From assembly GCF_900101295.1 (NCBI RefSeq), contig NZ_FOIL01000001.1, positions 1 through 40,591 on the forward strand: a stretch of 40,591 nt of DNA. The letters run 5' to 3'. This DNA comes from [Clostridium] aminophilum (GTDB taxonomy: Bacteria; Bacillota; Clostridia; Lachnospirales; Lachnospiraceae). The position numbers and the translations under genes were made by a program. Under the pieces are notes generated by a model. That model was given only the letters and a program-made list of their open reading frames with translations. It ran no database searches and was not told the origin of the DNA. This document shows positions 32,726-40,591 of the stretch, one piece after another (the first letter of the stretch is position 1; every line of letters starts with the position of its first letter).

Positions 32726-33011
32726 GTTGTACACAAAAACCAATTCATGGAAAATCCCCAAAATATTTAATGAGCTACTTGACTTTTGTTAGCAGGTTTT
32801 TTTGCCTGAATTTTGGAAATAAAGATCTGTGATTTGTTTCCGAAAGAATAAGTTGTCAGATTGCATAATTAGAATGATATTAGGCCTGTAAAAATAATAT
32901 TTTTCGTATTAAGATATATAAATGGGGACTGATGAATGATTTTTTGCAGTTTAAGAATCGGTGTCAATTGCGTTTGAGAGAGTTTTTTTGAAGACGATCC
33001 GGGAGAACAAT

Positions 33012-35117
33012 ATGTATCTTGCGCACATTTCAGAAGATGGAAGAATGCAGTCAGTTAAAGAACACTTGGAAAACACCGCAAAGATGGCTTCGGATTTTGC
33101 GAAACCAATTCATTTGGAGAAACACGCATATATTTCCGGATTGCTTCATGATGTCGGAAAATATACCGATGGATTCCAGAAAAGACTTCACGGAGGAGCG
33201 AAGGTAGATCATTCTACAGCAGGTGCGATGGAAGCCTATAAAAGAAGGATGCTCATAGAATCATTCTGCGTCGCAGGACATCATTCTGGTTTGCCGAATG
33301 GCGGTGGGCGAGCAGATATTCAGGGATCTTCATTGAACGCAAGAATCAAAAGGGCAAATAAGGAGCGTTTGGAACCGGATAAAGAATGGGAAAGGGAAAT
33401 AACTCTTCCGGAATGTGATGCCTGCTCCAATGATTTATTGGAATTATCATATGACATTCGGATGGTGTATTCCTGTCTGGTAGATGCCGATTTCTTGGAC
33501 ACAGAGCAATTTATGACAGGGATAACAGATCGGGGAAGAGATTTTGATGTTACCGCCATGGAAGCAGCGTTGAAGAACTATATTTCTCCGTGGTATCCGG
33601 CTAAGACTGAATTAAATAAGTTGAGATGTGAGATTTTAGACCATGTAATTTCAGAAGGGATTAAATTAAAACGCGGGTTATATACACTCACAGTGCCTAC
33701 AGGGGGAGGGAAAACAGTAGCTTCACTGGCATTCGCGATAGAACATGCGAAACGTAATAACTTAAACCGCATTATCTATGTTATTCCATATACTTCCATC
33801 ATAGAACAAACCGCAGATATTTTTAGAGAAATACTTGGGAAAGAACGGGTTCTCGAACATCATTCGAGTGTTGACTATGGAGAAGATGAGGATTCTCTTT
33901 TCTATTCAAGAGCGACAGAAAACTGGGACATGCCGGTTATAGTGACAACCAGCGTACAGTTCTTTGAATCATTTTACAAGAATAGATCATCTTCCAGTAG
34001 GAAGCTTCATAACGTGGCGAACAGTGTAATCGTATTTGATGAAGCACAGATGCTACCGGTACCGTATATGAGACCGTGCATTTTGTTATTGACGGAATTG
34101 GTCAGGAGGTATTCTGCATCTGTTGTGTTGTGTACTGCAACACAGCCGTCCTTAAATAAGATTATAAAAGAGCTTTATCCGGAATATGAGCATTATGAGC
34201 TGTGCCCAGAAGAATACTATATAAATGATTTGTTTCGAAGAGTAACTTTTGAATTTGATCAGACGTATTCCGTTGAGAAATTAGTATCGTGTTTAAATAA
34301 TAATGAACAATATCTTTGCATTGTAAATTCAAGAGCGGCTGCACAATTGATATACGAATCGATGCGTGGAGATGGCTGCTTTCATCTTTCTACTAATATG
34401 TATCCGGCGCATCGCAAACGAGTTTTGAATGAAATAAGACAGCGATTAAAAAAGGGAATGGAGTGCAAAGTGGTATCCACATCGCTGATCGAGGCAGGAG
34501 TTGATGTTGATTTTCCTTGCGTATATAGACAAATTTCGGGCTTGGATTCGTTACTTCAGGCTGGTGGACGCTGTAACAGAGAAGGAAAAAGGAATAAAAC
34601 TGAGAGTATAGTGCATGTGTTTGATTTGGAATGTGGTTCGCCGGAAATGTTCTCTATGCAGATAGCCGCATCAAAACATGTATTGGAGAAATATGCTGAT
34701 ATCACAAGCAAAGATGCAGTAAGTCTGTACTTTGAAGAATTGTTTTATCTCAAGGGAAGTAATGCGCTTGATCAAAATGAAATAATAACTCAGCTCAAGA
34801 ATAATAATCTTCCATTTAAGGACATTTCAGATCAGTTTAATCTGATTGAAAATAACACAAGAACTTTGTATATCGATGTTAATGAAAGTGATCGACTGAT
34901 TGAAAAAGCTCGTTTGGGGGTGGCTGGAAAAAATGATTACCGGCAGTTGGGCCAATATGGTGTGAATATTTATGAATACCAGTATTTGAAACTGAAGGAA
35001 CATTGTGCAGTTGATGATTTAGAAAATGGAAATTGTGTATTGATTGATAGCAGTCTGTATAGTGATGAAGTGGGACTCAATCTTATCTTTAAAAATGGTG
35101 AAGCTATCATGATATGA
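33012..35117 (+). CDS. cas3: CRISPR-associated helicase/nuclease Cas3, type I-C
   Basis: Cas3 unwinds and degrades DNA bound by Cascade. The 701-residue protein has an N-terminal HD nuclease domain (residues 1-200: GLLHDVGKYTDGFQ with H46/D47, KVDHSTAGA, AGHHSG) and a superfamily 2 helicase: Walker A VPTGGGKTVAS (from about 228), DEAQ box (D343), CTATQPSLN and the later QAGGRCNREG arginine-finger motif. ATG 33012 is chosen because GGGAG lies upstream and the family begins near YLAHISEDGR; an ATG 17 codons earlier is less likely. It opens the cas operon, and cas5c follows 10 nt after the stop. Confidence 0.95.
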   Translation: MYLAHISEDGRMQSVKEHLENTAKMASDFAKPIHLEKHAYISGLLHDVGKYTDGFQKRLHGGAKVDHSTAGAMEAYKRRMLIESFCVAGHHSGLPNGGGRADIQGSSLNARIKRANKERLEPDKEWEREITLPECDACSNDLLELSYDIRMVYSCLVDADFLDTEQFMTGITDRGRDFDVTAMEAALKNYISPWYPAKTELNKLRCEILDHVISEGIKLKRGLYTLTVPTGGGKTVASLAFAIEHAKRNNLNRIIYVIPYTSIIEQTADIFREILGKERVLEHHSSVDYGEDEDSLFYSRATENWDMPVIVTTSVQFFESFYKNRSSSSRKLHNVANSVIVFDEAQMLPVPYMRPCILLLTELVRRYSASVVLCTATQPSLNKIIKELYPEYEHYELCPEEYYINDLFRRVTFEFDQTYSVEKLVSCLNNNEQYLCIVNSRAAAQLIYESMRGDGCFHLSTNMYPAHRKRVLNEIRQRLKKGMECKVVSTSLIEAGVDVDFPCVYRQISGLDSLLQAGGRCNREGKRNKTESIVHVFDLECGSPEMFSMQIAASKHVLEKYADITSKDAVSLYFEELFYLKGSNALDQNEIITQLKNNNLPFKDISDQFNLIENNTRTLYIDVNESDRLIEKARLGVAGKNDYRQLGQYGVNIYEYQYLKLKEHCAVDDLENGNCVLIDSSLYSDEVGLNLIFKNGEAIMI

Positions 35118-35127
35118 GGAGGAAACG

Positions 35128-35790
35128 ATGGCAGTAAAGGTTGAAATATGGGGGGATTACGCGTTATTCACGCGACCGGAAATGAAGGTAGAACGAGTGT
35201 CATATGACGTTATAACACCGTCTGCTGCAAGAGGAATCCTGGAAGCAATTTATTGGCATCCGGGCTTGATGTGGGTGATTGATGCAATTCAGGTATGTAA
35301 TCCCATCCAGTTCACTAATATTCGTAGAAACGAGGTAAAGTCGAAAATCAGTGCCAAAATTGTGAAGACGGTGATGAATTCCGGAAAAGGGAAATTATAT
35401 CTGGATGCATCGAACGATATCCAACAAAGAGCGTCGCTCTTACTGAAAGATGTACGTTATGTGATCGAGGCACATTTTGAAATGACGGATAAGGCAGCGA
35501 AAAGTGACAATCCGGGAAAGTTTCAGGATATTATGAAACGCCGATTACAGCGCGGACAGTATTATCATCAGCCGTGTATGGGATGCCGGGAATTTCCTGC
35601 GTTTTTTAAAGAAGCTACGGGTGAAACCATAGTGTCGGAAAGCCTTTTGGGAGAAAAGGATCTTGGTTTTATGCTGTATGATATGGATTATAGTGATGTT
35701 GAGGATATAAAACCTATGTATTTTCGGGCGAAAATGGTAAACGGGATGATTCGGATTCCCCAAAAGGACAGCGAGGAGGTGTTGAGGTGA
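35128..35790 (+). CDS. cas5c: Cas5c, crRNA-processing endoribonuclease of type I-C
   Basis: The 220-residue RAMP protein starts KVEIWGDYALFTRPEMKVERVSYDVITP, followed by SAARGILEAIYW, the classic Cas5d/Cas5c signature. Type I-C lacks Cas6; Cas5c cleaves the repeat hairpin in pre-crRNA and stays bound to the 5' handle in Cascade. The segment QQRASLLLKDVRYVIEAHF is typical of the family's middle part. GAGGAGG precedes ATG 35128, and the stop overlaps the cas8c GTG start by 4 nt. I did not map the catalytic Tyr/Lys/His residues with certainty. Confidence 0.95.
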   Translation: MAVKVEIWGDYALFTRPEMKVERVSYDVITPSAARGILEAIYWHPGLMWVIDAIQVCNPIQFTNIRRNEVKSKISAKIVKTVMNSGKGKLYLDASNDIQQRASLLLKDVRYVIEAHFEMTDKAAKSDNPGKFQDIMKRRLQRGQYYHQPCMGCREFPAFFKEATGETIVSESLLGEKDLGFMLYDMDYSDVEDIKPMYFRAKMVNGMIRIPQKDSEEVLR

Positions 35791-37502
35791 TCCTGGAATC
35801 ATTAGTGAGATATTATGAGGCGTTGGCAGAAAAAGGAGAGTTGTCAACACCTGGGTGGAGTCGGGTTGATGTCAGTTACGCTTTGGATATTGATATACAT
35901 GGACGACTCAAACAAGTTGTATGTTTAAAACAGGAGAATCAGAACGGTAAGATGTCGCCGCGAAAAATGCTGGTTCCTCAACAGGTTAATAAAACGAGTG
36001 GAATAAATTCCAACTATCTATGTGAGAATTCATCCTATTTTTTGGGATTAGACAGCAAGGGAAAAGCGGAACGATCAAAGAATTGCTTCATGGCTGCGGC
36101 TGAGATACACAAGAAAAATATGCCGGCTGGTGAGGATGTTACAACAGCGGTCAATAATTTTTTTGATAATTGGGATATTGGTAGGGCGGATAACTGCCCG
36201 GAACTGCAGGAATACAAAAAGGATTTTTTAAAAAGCGGTAATTTTGTCTTTCTTTACGAAGGAAAGTTTGCGCAAGATTATGAGGCTGTAAAGCAACAAT
36301 GGAATAAGAACTATCAGAGCGAATCAAAAGAGAAATGTCTTTGCAGTGTGACCGGAAAGTATGATGAGTTGGCAGAATTGCATAATAAGATCAAGAATAT
36401 TCGGAATGCACAGATGGCAGGGGCTTCGTTGGTATCGTTTAATGCACCAGCTTTTGAGTCCTATGGAAAGGAGCGAGGTTGGAATGCTCAAACAGGGCAA
36501 TACGCCGTTTTTGCCTACGGAGAAGCGCTGAATTATCTAACTAACAAATTGACATACAAGAATTACATAGGAGATACGGCCGTTCTTTTTTATGCATTAA
36601 GCGGTGAAACCGTCTATCAGGATGCATTTAGTGCAATTTTCCTTGGAGATGAGGATTACTATTCAGAACAGGATTTGTCACGGCTGACCGAAGATATATG
36701 CGAAGGAAAAATGGTTGATTTTGAAGATGAAAAATTGGATCCGAATATGGAATTCTATTTATTGGGAATTGCTCCCAATAATGCAAGATTATCCATTCGT
36801 TTCTTTGAGAGAGCAACGTTTGGACAGTTTGTAAGGAATATAAAACATCATCAGGATCGTTTAAGGATTGTTAATGATGAAAAATCAACTGGGAAATTCC
36901 TTACTACATGGCAGTTGCTTCAGGAGACATGCAGAGAAAAAGGTGATATGTCTCCGGTTTTGGCAGGAGAATTAACTCGTTCTATCATAGAGAACAGCCG
37001 ATATCCTGCAACAATGATCAATGCAGTAGATTTAAGGATTCGTGCGGATCATCAAATCAATCCGAACAGGGCGGCGATGATAAAAGCATATTATTTAAAA
37101 AATGAGAATAAATATATTCCAAAGGAGGTACTAACAGTGGGACTTAACAAGGAGACAGACGATATTCCCTATAATTTGGGAAGGTTGTTTGCGGTTTTGG
37201 AACGAATTCAATGTGCGGCAAATCCGGGGCTGAATGCAACGATTAAGGACAAATTCTTTGGTGGTGCATCATCGACTCCTGCGACAATTATGCCTAAGCT
37301 GATTGATCTTGCCCAAAAACACTTACGGAAACTGGAAGCCGGAAGAAAAGTATATTTTGATAAATTGTTGGGAGAGATTCTTGATAAATTAGATGAACGT
37401 CTTCCAAGAAAACTCAATATGCCCGAGAGAGGAGCATTTCAATTAGGCTATTATCATCAGATGCAGGAGTTTTTTAAGAAAAAGGAAAGAGAGGACAACT
37501 AA
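35787..37502 (+). CDS. cas8c: Cas8c (Csd1), large subunit of type I-C Cascade
   Basis: The 571-residue protein begins at a GTG that overlaps the cas5c stop (GTGA). It reads ILESLVRYYEALAEKGELSTPGW, the usual Csd1 opening, and includes SVDVSYA-like strands, NSSYFLGLD, CSVTGKYDELAELH, GASLVSFNAPAFESYGKE, DTAVLFYAL and an all-helical C-terminal part. Cas8c recognises the PAM and completes Cascade. An internal ribosome site and GTG in the same frame at 37137 suggest separate production of its C-terminal part as Cas11c. It ends 2 nt before the cas7c ATG. Confidence 0.94.
   Translation: MILESLVRYYEALAEKGELSTPGWSRVDVSYALDIDIHGRLKQVVCLKQENQNGKMSPRKMLVPQQVNKTSGINSNYLCENSSYFLGLDSKGKAERSKNCFMAAAEIHKKNMPAGEDVTTAVNNFFDNWDIGRADNCPELQEYKKDFLKSGNFVFLYEGKFAQDYEAVKQQWNKNYQSESKEKCLCSVTGKYDELAELHNKIKNIRNAQMAGASLVSFNAPAFESYGKERGWNAQTGQYAVFAYGEALNYLTNKLTYKNYIGDTAVLFYALSGETVYQDAFSAIFLGDEDYYSEQDLSRLTEDICEGKMVDFEDEKLDPNMEFYLLGIAPNNARLSIRFFERATFGQFVRNIKHHQDRLRIVNDEKSTGKFLTTWQLLQETCREKGDMSPVLAGELTRSIIENSRYPATMINAVDLRIRADHQINPNRAAMIKAYYLKNENKYIPKEVLTVGLNKETDDIPYNLGRLFAVLERIQCAANPGLNATIKDKFFGGASSTPATIMPKLIDLAQKHLRKLEAGRKVYFDKLLGEILDKLDERLPRKLNMPERGAFQLGYYHQMQEFFKKKEREDN
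37121..37139 (+). promoter_or_regulatory. Internal ribosome binding site and GTG start within cas8c
   Basis: AAAGGAGG (37121-37128) is the strongest Shine-Dalgarno match in the cas operon, followed 8 nt later by GTG (37137-37139), which is in frame with cas8c. A perfect ribosome site with correct spacing inside a gene is unlikely to be accidental. Confidence 0.7.
37137..37502 (+). CDS. cas11c: Probable Cas11c small subunit by internal translation of cas8c
   Basis: From GTG 37137 the cas8c frame gives a 121-residue, largely helical protein starting (M)GLNKETDDIPYNLGRLFAVL and ending with QEFFKKKEREDN. In known type I-C systems the small subunit Cas11c is made from exactly such an internal start near the 3' end of cas8c, with about this length, and two copies join Cascade to stabilise the belly of the complex. 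The internal AAAGGAGG supports the same here. Expression is not demonstrated. Confidence 0.7.
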   Translation: MGLNKETDDIPYNLGRLFAVLERIQCAANPGLNATIKDKFFGGASSTPATIMPKLIDLAQKHLRKLEAGRKVYFDKLLGEILDKLDERLPRKLNMPERGAFQLGYYHQMQEFFKKKEREDN

Positions 37503-37504
37503 AC

Positions 37505-38401
37505 ATGAGCGAAGTGATTAAGAATCGTTATGATTTTGTGGTGTTATTTGATGTGGAGAATGGAAATCCAAATGGAGATCCAGATTCCGGTAATATGCCA
37601 AGAGTGGACGCGGAAACTCAGTTTGGATTAATTACGGATGTATGTTTGAAAAGGAAGATCCGCAATTATGTAGAACTGGTAAAAGAAGACACAACAGGAT
37701 ATCGTATTTATGTTAAAGATCATGCTGTTTTGAATAAGAATGATGAGGAGGCATATGCAGCACTTTCGATTCCGCCGGATAAAGTCGCAGAACAGAAAAA
37801 GAAAGATGCCGATTTAGATCTGAAAATCCGAGACTGGATGTGCAAGAATTTCTTTGACATTCGTACCTTTGGCGCTGTTATGACGTCGTTTGTAAAGAAT
37901 AAGCTTAATTGCGGGCAGGTTCGCGGACCGGTTCAGATCGGATTTGCAAGATCAGTAGAACCGGTTGTTCCACAGGAAATTACCATTACTCGAGTTGCGA
38001 TCACGACTGAGAAGGATGCCGAAAAAAAGAACAATGAAATGGGAACGAAGTATATTATTCCATATGGATTATATCGTTGTGAAGGATTTGTTTCTGCAAA
38101 TTTGGCCAGAAAAACAACAGGATTTACTGAAGATGATTTAAGCCTTCTTTGGGATGCGATATATAACATGTTTGAGAATGATCATTCGGCAGCAAGAGGA
38201 AAGATGGCAGTACGCAAATTGATCATTTTTAAGCATGATTCCGAACTTGGGAATGCACCGGCGCATAAACTGTTTGACTTAGTTAAAGTGAGTCGTACGG
38301 GGTCAGATTCGGATTCACCGGCAAGAGTGTTCTCTGATTATGAGATTATGATCGATAAGGATCACCTTCCGAACGGTGTTTCTGTCACTGTACGTGATTG
38401 A
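37505..38401 (+). CDS. cas7c: Cas7c (Csd2), Cascade backbone protein
   Basis: The 298-residue RAMP protein has NRYDFVVLFDVENGNPNGDPDSGNMPR (cited here for position 7-33) split by the NGNPNGDP motif, TDVCLKRKIRN, DIRTFGAVM, GQVRGPVQIGFARSVEPV and YGLYRCEGFVSANLA, all standard for Csd2. Six or seven copies coat the crRNA spacer in type I-C Cascade. The ATG 37505 follows AGAGAGG. The stop is 1 nt before the cas4 ATG at 38403. Confidence 0.96.
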   Translation: MSEVIKNRYDFVVLFDVENGNPNGDPDSGNMPRVDAETQFGLITDVCLKRKIRNYVELVKEDTTGYRIYVKDHAVLNKNDEEAYAALSIPPDKVAEQKKKDADLDLKIRDWMCKNFFDIRTFGAVMTSFVKNKLNCGQVRGPVQIGFARSVEPVVPQEITITRVAITTEKDAEKKNNEMGTKYIIPYGLYRCEGFVSANLARKTTGFTEDDLSLLWDAIYNMFENDHSAARGKMAVRKLIIFKHDSELGNAPAHKLFDLVKVSRTGSDSDSPARVFSDYEIMIDKDHLPNGVSVTVRD

Positions 38402-38402
38402 T

Positions 38403-39059
38403 ATGGACAGGGAAGATGATTATCTGATGCTTTCCGGATTGCAGCATTTCTGTTTTTGCCGAAGACAATGGGCGTTGATTCATATTGAGCAGCAATGGGC
38501 GGAGAACCTTCATACGACGAAGGGCTTATTGCTGCATAAAAATGCTCATGATGAGAGCAAAAACGAAAAAAGAGGCGATTTGATCGTAATGAGAGGGCTT
38601 CGCATTAAATCCGATAAACTTGGAGTTGTAGGCGTATGCGATGTGGTTGAATTCAAAAGAGATCCGCGAGGGATACATCTGAATAAGTACGATGGCTTGT
38701 GGCAACCATATCCTGTTGAGTATAAAAACGGATCGCCAAAGGATAACGAAGCAGATATGCTGCAATTATGCGGTCAGGCAATGTGTTTAGAAGAAATGCT
38801 GGCCTGTAGAATTACGGTTGGTGCATTGTATTATGGAAGAATAAAGCACCGGGTAGAAGTAGAGTTCACACAGGAATTACGAACTCATGTTATTCGTACG
38901 ATCGAGGAAATGAAGGGATACTGGAAACGGGGGTGGACACCAAAAGGGAGAGATGATAAGAGTTGCTATGATTGTTCTTTAAAGGATATATGTATTCCGG
39001 AATTGGAAAAAGCGAAAACTGTTGACAGTTATATCCGTGAGATGCTGAAAAATCAATGA
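38403..39059 (+). CDS. cas4: Cas4 nuclease, spacer acquisition factor
   Basis: The 218-residue RecB-like protein has the Fe-S ligands split between the ends: CFCRRQW near residue 18 and CYDCSLKDICIP near residue 190. Between them are nuclease motifs GVCDVVEF and YPVEYKNGSPKDNEADMLQLCGQAMCLEE. Cas4 trims prespacers and checks the PAM together with Cas1-Cas2. ATG 38403 lies 1 nt after the cas7c stop and has no clear ribosome site, so translation probably depends on the gene before; a GTG nine codons earlier inside cas7c is the alternative. It overlaps cas1 by 4 nt. Confidence 0.94.
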   Translation: MDREDDYLMLSGLQHFCFCRRQWALIHIEQQWAENLHTTKGLLLHKNAHDESKNEKRGDLIVMRGLRIKSDKLGVVGVCDVVEFKRDPRGIHLNKYDGLWQPYPVEYKNGSPKDNEADMLQLCGQAMCLEEMLACRITVGALYYGRIKHRVEVEFTQELRTHVIRTIEEMKGYWKRGWTPKGRDDKSCYDCSLKDICIPELEKAKTVDSYIREMLKNQ

Positions 39060-40087
39060 GAAAACTACTTAATACCTTGTTTGTTACGAATGAGGATGCA
39101 TATCTTTCCTTGAAAGGGGAGACTGTGATTGTTGAAGTGGGAAAAATAAAAGTAGGGCAGTTCCCGCTGATCAATTTTGAAGAGATCGTGTGTTTTTCAT
39201 ACAGAGGAGCATCGCCGCAATTATTAGGAAAGTGCGCAGAACGCGGGATTGGTGTTTCGTTTTTTTCACCGTATGGGAAATTTCTTTTTCGTGTTATTGA
39301 CAATGAAAATGGAAATGTTCTGTTGAGAAAGACTCAATATCATGTTTCGGATAATGAAGACCAGAGTGTGCTAATTGTAAAGAACTTCATTGTAGGAAAG
39401 ATTTATAACTGTAAATGGCTTCTTGACAGAACCATGCGGGATCATGAACTTCGCATAGATTTAGACAAACTAAAAAAAGCAAAAGAGATTCTAAGCGAGC
39501 GCGTCAAACAGGCGTTGAACATTGGTTCCTTAGATGAAATCCGAGGAGTTGAAGGAGAGGCTGCGCAAGTTTATTTCTCTTGCTTTGATGAGTTGATTCT
39601 GAATCAGAAAGAGTCGTTTCACTTTCAAGGAAGAAATCGTCGTCCGCCATTAGACAACGTAAACGCGCTGCTTTCTTTCGGTTATTCACTTCTGACAAAT
39701 GAGTGCTTTAATGCTCTTCAAATGGTGGGATTAGATCCATATGTTGGTTTTTTGCATAGAGATCGACCGGGACGGAAATCTTTGGCATTAGATTTAATGG
39801 AAGAACTTCGCCCGGTATTGGTGGATCGTTTTGTCCTTACATTGATAAACAATCGTCAGATTAAAGAAGATGATTTTGTGTTAAATGAAGGTGGTGCTGT
39901 GACATTTACAGAAAGTGGCCGGAAACTATTCTTAACAGAGTGGCAGAATCACAAAAAGGAGGTGATTACCCATCCTTATTTAAAAGAAAAGGTTCAATGG
40001 GGAATTGTTCCGTATATTCAGGCACTGCTGTTAGCTCGTTACATTAGAGGCGATTTAGACGGTTATCCCCCTTTTTTATGGAGGTAG
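39056..40087 (+). CDS. cas1: Cas1 integrase, type I-C
   Basis: Cas1 inserts new spacers as a Cas1-Cas2 complex. The 343-residue protein has the N-terminal beta-rich part (TLFVTNEDAYLSLKGETVIVEV, CAERGIGVSFFSPYGKF) and the catalytic helical domain: EGEAAQVYF with the metal-binding Glu, LSFGYSLLTNECFNAL, GLDPYVGFLHRDRPGRKSLA with the conserved His, and DLMEELRPVLVDR with the last acidic residues. Its ATG overlaps the cas4 stop (ATGA). No part is missing. Confidence 0.97.
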   Translation: MRKLLNTLFVTNEDAYLSLKGETVIVEVGKIKVGQFPLINFEEIVCFSYRGASPQLLGKCAERGIGVSFFSPYGKFLFRVIDNENGNVLLRKTQYHVSDNEDQSVLIVKNFIVGKIYNCKWLLDRTMRDHELRIDLDKLKKAKEILSERVKQALNIGSLDEIRGVEGEAAQVYFSCFDELILNQKESFHFQGRNRRPPLDNVNALLSFGYSLLTNECFNALQMVGLDPYVGFLHRDRPGRKSLALDLMEELRPVLVDRFVLTLINNRQIKEDDFVLNEGGAVTFTESGRKLFLTEWQNHKKEVITHPYLKEKVQWGIVPYIQALLLARYIRGDLDGYPPFLWR

Positions 40088-40090
40088 TTT

Positions 40091-40381
40091 ATGCTGATTC
40101 TAATTACATATGATGTTAATGTTTCGGAATCAGGAGGAGGAACAAGACTGCGCAAGGTGGCAAAAACATGTGAAAACTATGGTATTCGTGTTCAGAATTC
40201 CGTTTTCGAATGTAATGTGGACGCAAGCCAGAGTGAACTACTGAAAGCAAGTCTTTTAGAAATAATTGATGAAAAGAAGGACAGTTTGCGATTGTACTAT
40301 CTTGGAAATAATTACAAGAAAAGAATAGAACATTATGGGACAAAAGAAAAAATTGATATGAAAGACACTATTATTATTTAA
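40091..40381 (+). CDS. cas2: Cas2, type I-C
   Basis: The 96-residue ferredoxin-fold protein begins MLILITYDVN with the conserved Asp and continues RLRKVAKTCENYGIRVQNSVFEC, the usual Cas2 helix and strand, and LRLYYLGNNYKKRIEHYG. It is the structural core between two Cas1 dimers. GGAGGT at the end of cas1 serves as its ribosome site, and the ATG is 3 nt after the cas1 stop. It is the last cas gene before the array. Confidence 0.97.
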   Translation: MLILITYDVNVSESGGGTRLRKVAKTCENYGIRVQNSVFECNVDASQSELLKASLLEIIDEKKDSLRLYYLGNNYKKRIEHYGTKEKIDMKDTIII

Positions 40382-40390
40382 GGCGAGGGT

Positions 40391-40430
40391 AATGTGCACA
40401 TGAATCCTCTGGAGGGTTCGCACATTGTCT
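40391..40430 (+). terminator. Hairpin between cas2 and the CRISPR leader
   Basis: AATGTGC (40391) pairs with GCACATT (40420), with an inner GAATCCT/AGGGTTC stem and a 4-nt bulge, followed by GTCTTTTG. It probably ends the cas transcript weakly. The leader proper would be 40431-40554, which is AT-rich and shows no gene. Confidence 0.55.
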
Positions 40431-40554
40431 TTTGAATAAAGTGCATAATATTAGAACGATTGTTTTGTGTAAATAGCAGGGTATCTATAATGTGCATTGA
40501 TGTTTTTAGATAAGATTTTATGATAGAGAAATCAAAGTTTTGTCTAAAATTGCG

Positions 40555-40591
40555 GTCTCCCCTCGCATGAGGGGAGTGGATTGAAATTTTG
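40555..40591 (+). CRISPR. First repeat of a type I-C CRISPR array, cut by the window edge
   Basis: A 33-nt unit (40555-40587) begins GTCTCCCCTCGC, contains the 8-bp hairpin CTCCCCTC-GCAT-GAGGGGAG and ends GTGGATTGAAAT, the conserved end of type I-C repeats from which the crRNA 5' handle is cut. Only four bases of the first spacer are visible. Its place directly after cas2 fits a leader-proximal repeat, though repetition itself is not seen in the window. Confidence 0.85.

Larger units (their letters stand above)
31226..32760 (+). mobile_element. IS110-family insertion sequence (approximate bounds)
   Basis: The element consists of a structured non-coding left part of about 250 nt, one DEDD transposase gene and a short right part. 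IS110 elements usually lack clear terminal inverted repeats and target duplications, and none was found here, so the ends are estimates. It sits where GC-rich chromosome changes to the AT-rich CRISPR-Cas region. Confidence 0.75.

Overview
The window looks like chromosome of a fairly GC-rich Clostridia member, most likely Lachnospiraceae or a relative. The clues are an EFR1-type ferredoxin protein, a DUF5688-like protein, an electron-bifurcating type Etf/lactate dehydrogenase cluster, an RsgI-like anti-sigma factor and Gram-positive-style Shine-Dalgarno sites. All assignments were made by reading the sequence; no database search was run.

Layout. 1-121 is the tail of an ABC transporter ATPase. 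457-6639 holds an M20 amidohydrolase, a threonine-aldolase-like PLP enzyme, an EFR1 flavodoxin/ferredoxin protein, a cysteine desulfurase and MnmA; the last two form a sulfur-to-tRNA pair. 7119-11835 is a probable operon with its own promoter and an operator-like palindrome: EtfB, ferredoxin-fused EtfA, a GlcD-type flavoprotein (together an LctBCD-like electron-bifurcating lactate dehydrogenase) and a YkvI-like membrane protein. tRNA-Ser(CGA) follows, then a 36-residue lysine-rich peptide gene on the minus strand, a 79-bp tandem repeat with compensatory base changes, and an ECF sigma/RsgI-like anti-sigma pair (12612-14719). 15202-22518 is a three-gene signalling operon: a 1437-residue hybrid kinase carrying two receivers, an HD-GYP domain and an Hpt domain, a receiver protein, and a solute-binding lipoprotein. 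Two transsulfuration-type PLP enzymes lie on the minus strand (22757-25286). tRNA-Gln(CTG), a rhodanese-TtcA-like fusion, uvrB and a DUF5688-like gene complete the GC-rich part.

Near 30.5 kb the composition becomes clearly AT-rich. A decayed stretch with an orphan promoter is followed by an IS110-family element (transposase 31480-32682) whose upstream non-coding part folds into three successive stem-loops, as expected of a bridge RNA. Next comes a complete type I-C CRISPR-Cas operon, cas3-cas5c-cas8c-cas7c-cas4-cas1-cas2 (33012-40381). cas8c contains an in-frame GTG behind a strong internal ribosome binding site, the expected start of Cas11c. The first CRISPR repeat begins at 40555 and the array runs off the window.

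The GC-rich part is also unusually rich in short tandem repeats between genes (periods 55, 41, 79, 19 and 36 bp) and carries two copies of a dispersed palindromic repeat. No wholly unknown defence system was found. The least ordinary items are the candidate bridge RNA, the covarying 79-bp repeat, the kinase/HD-GYP/lipoprotein operon and the possible Cas11c start.
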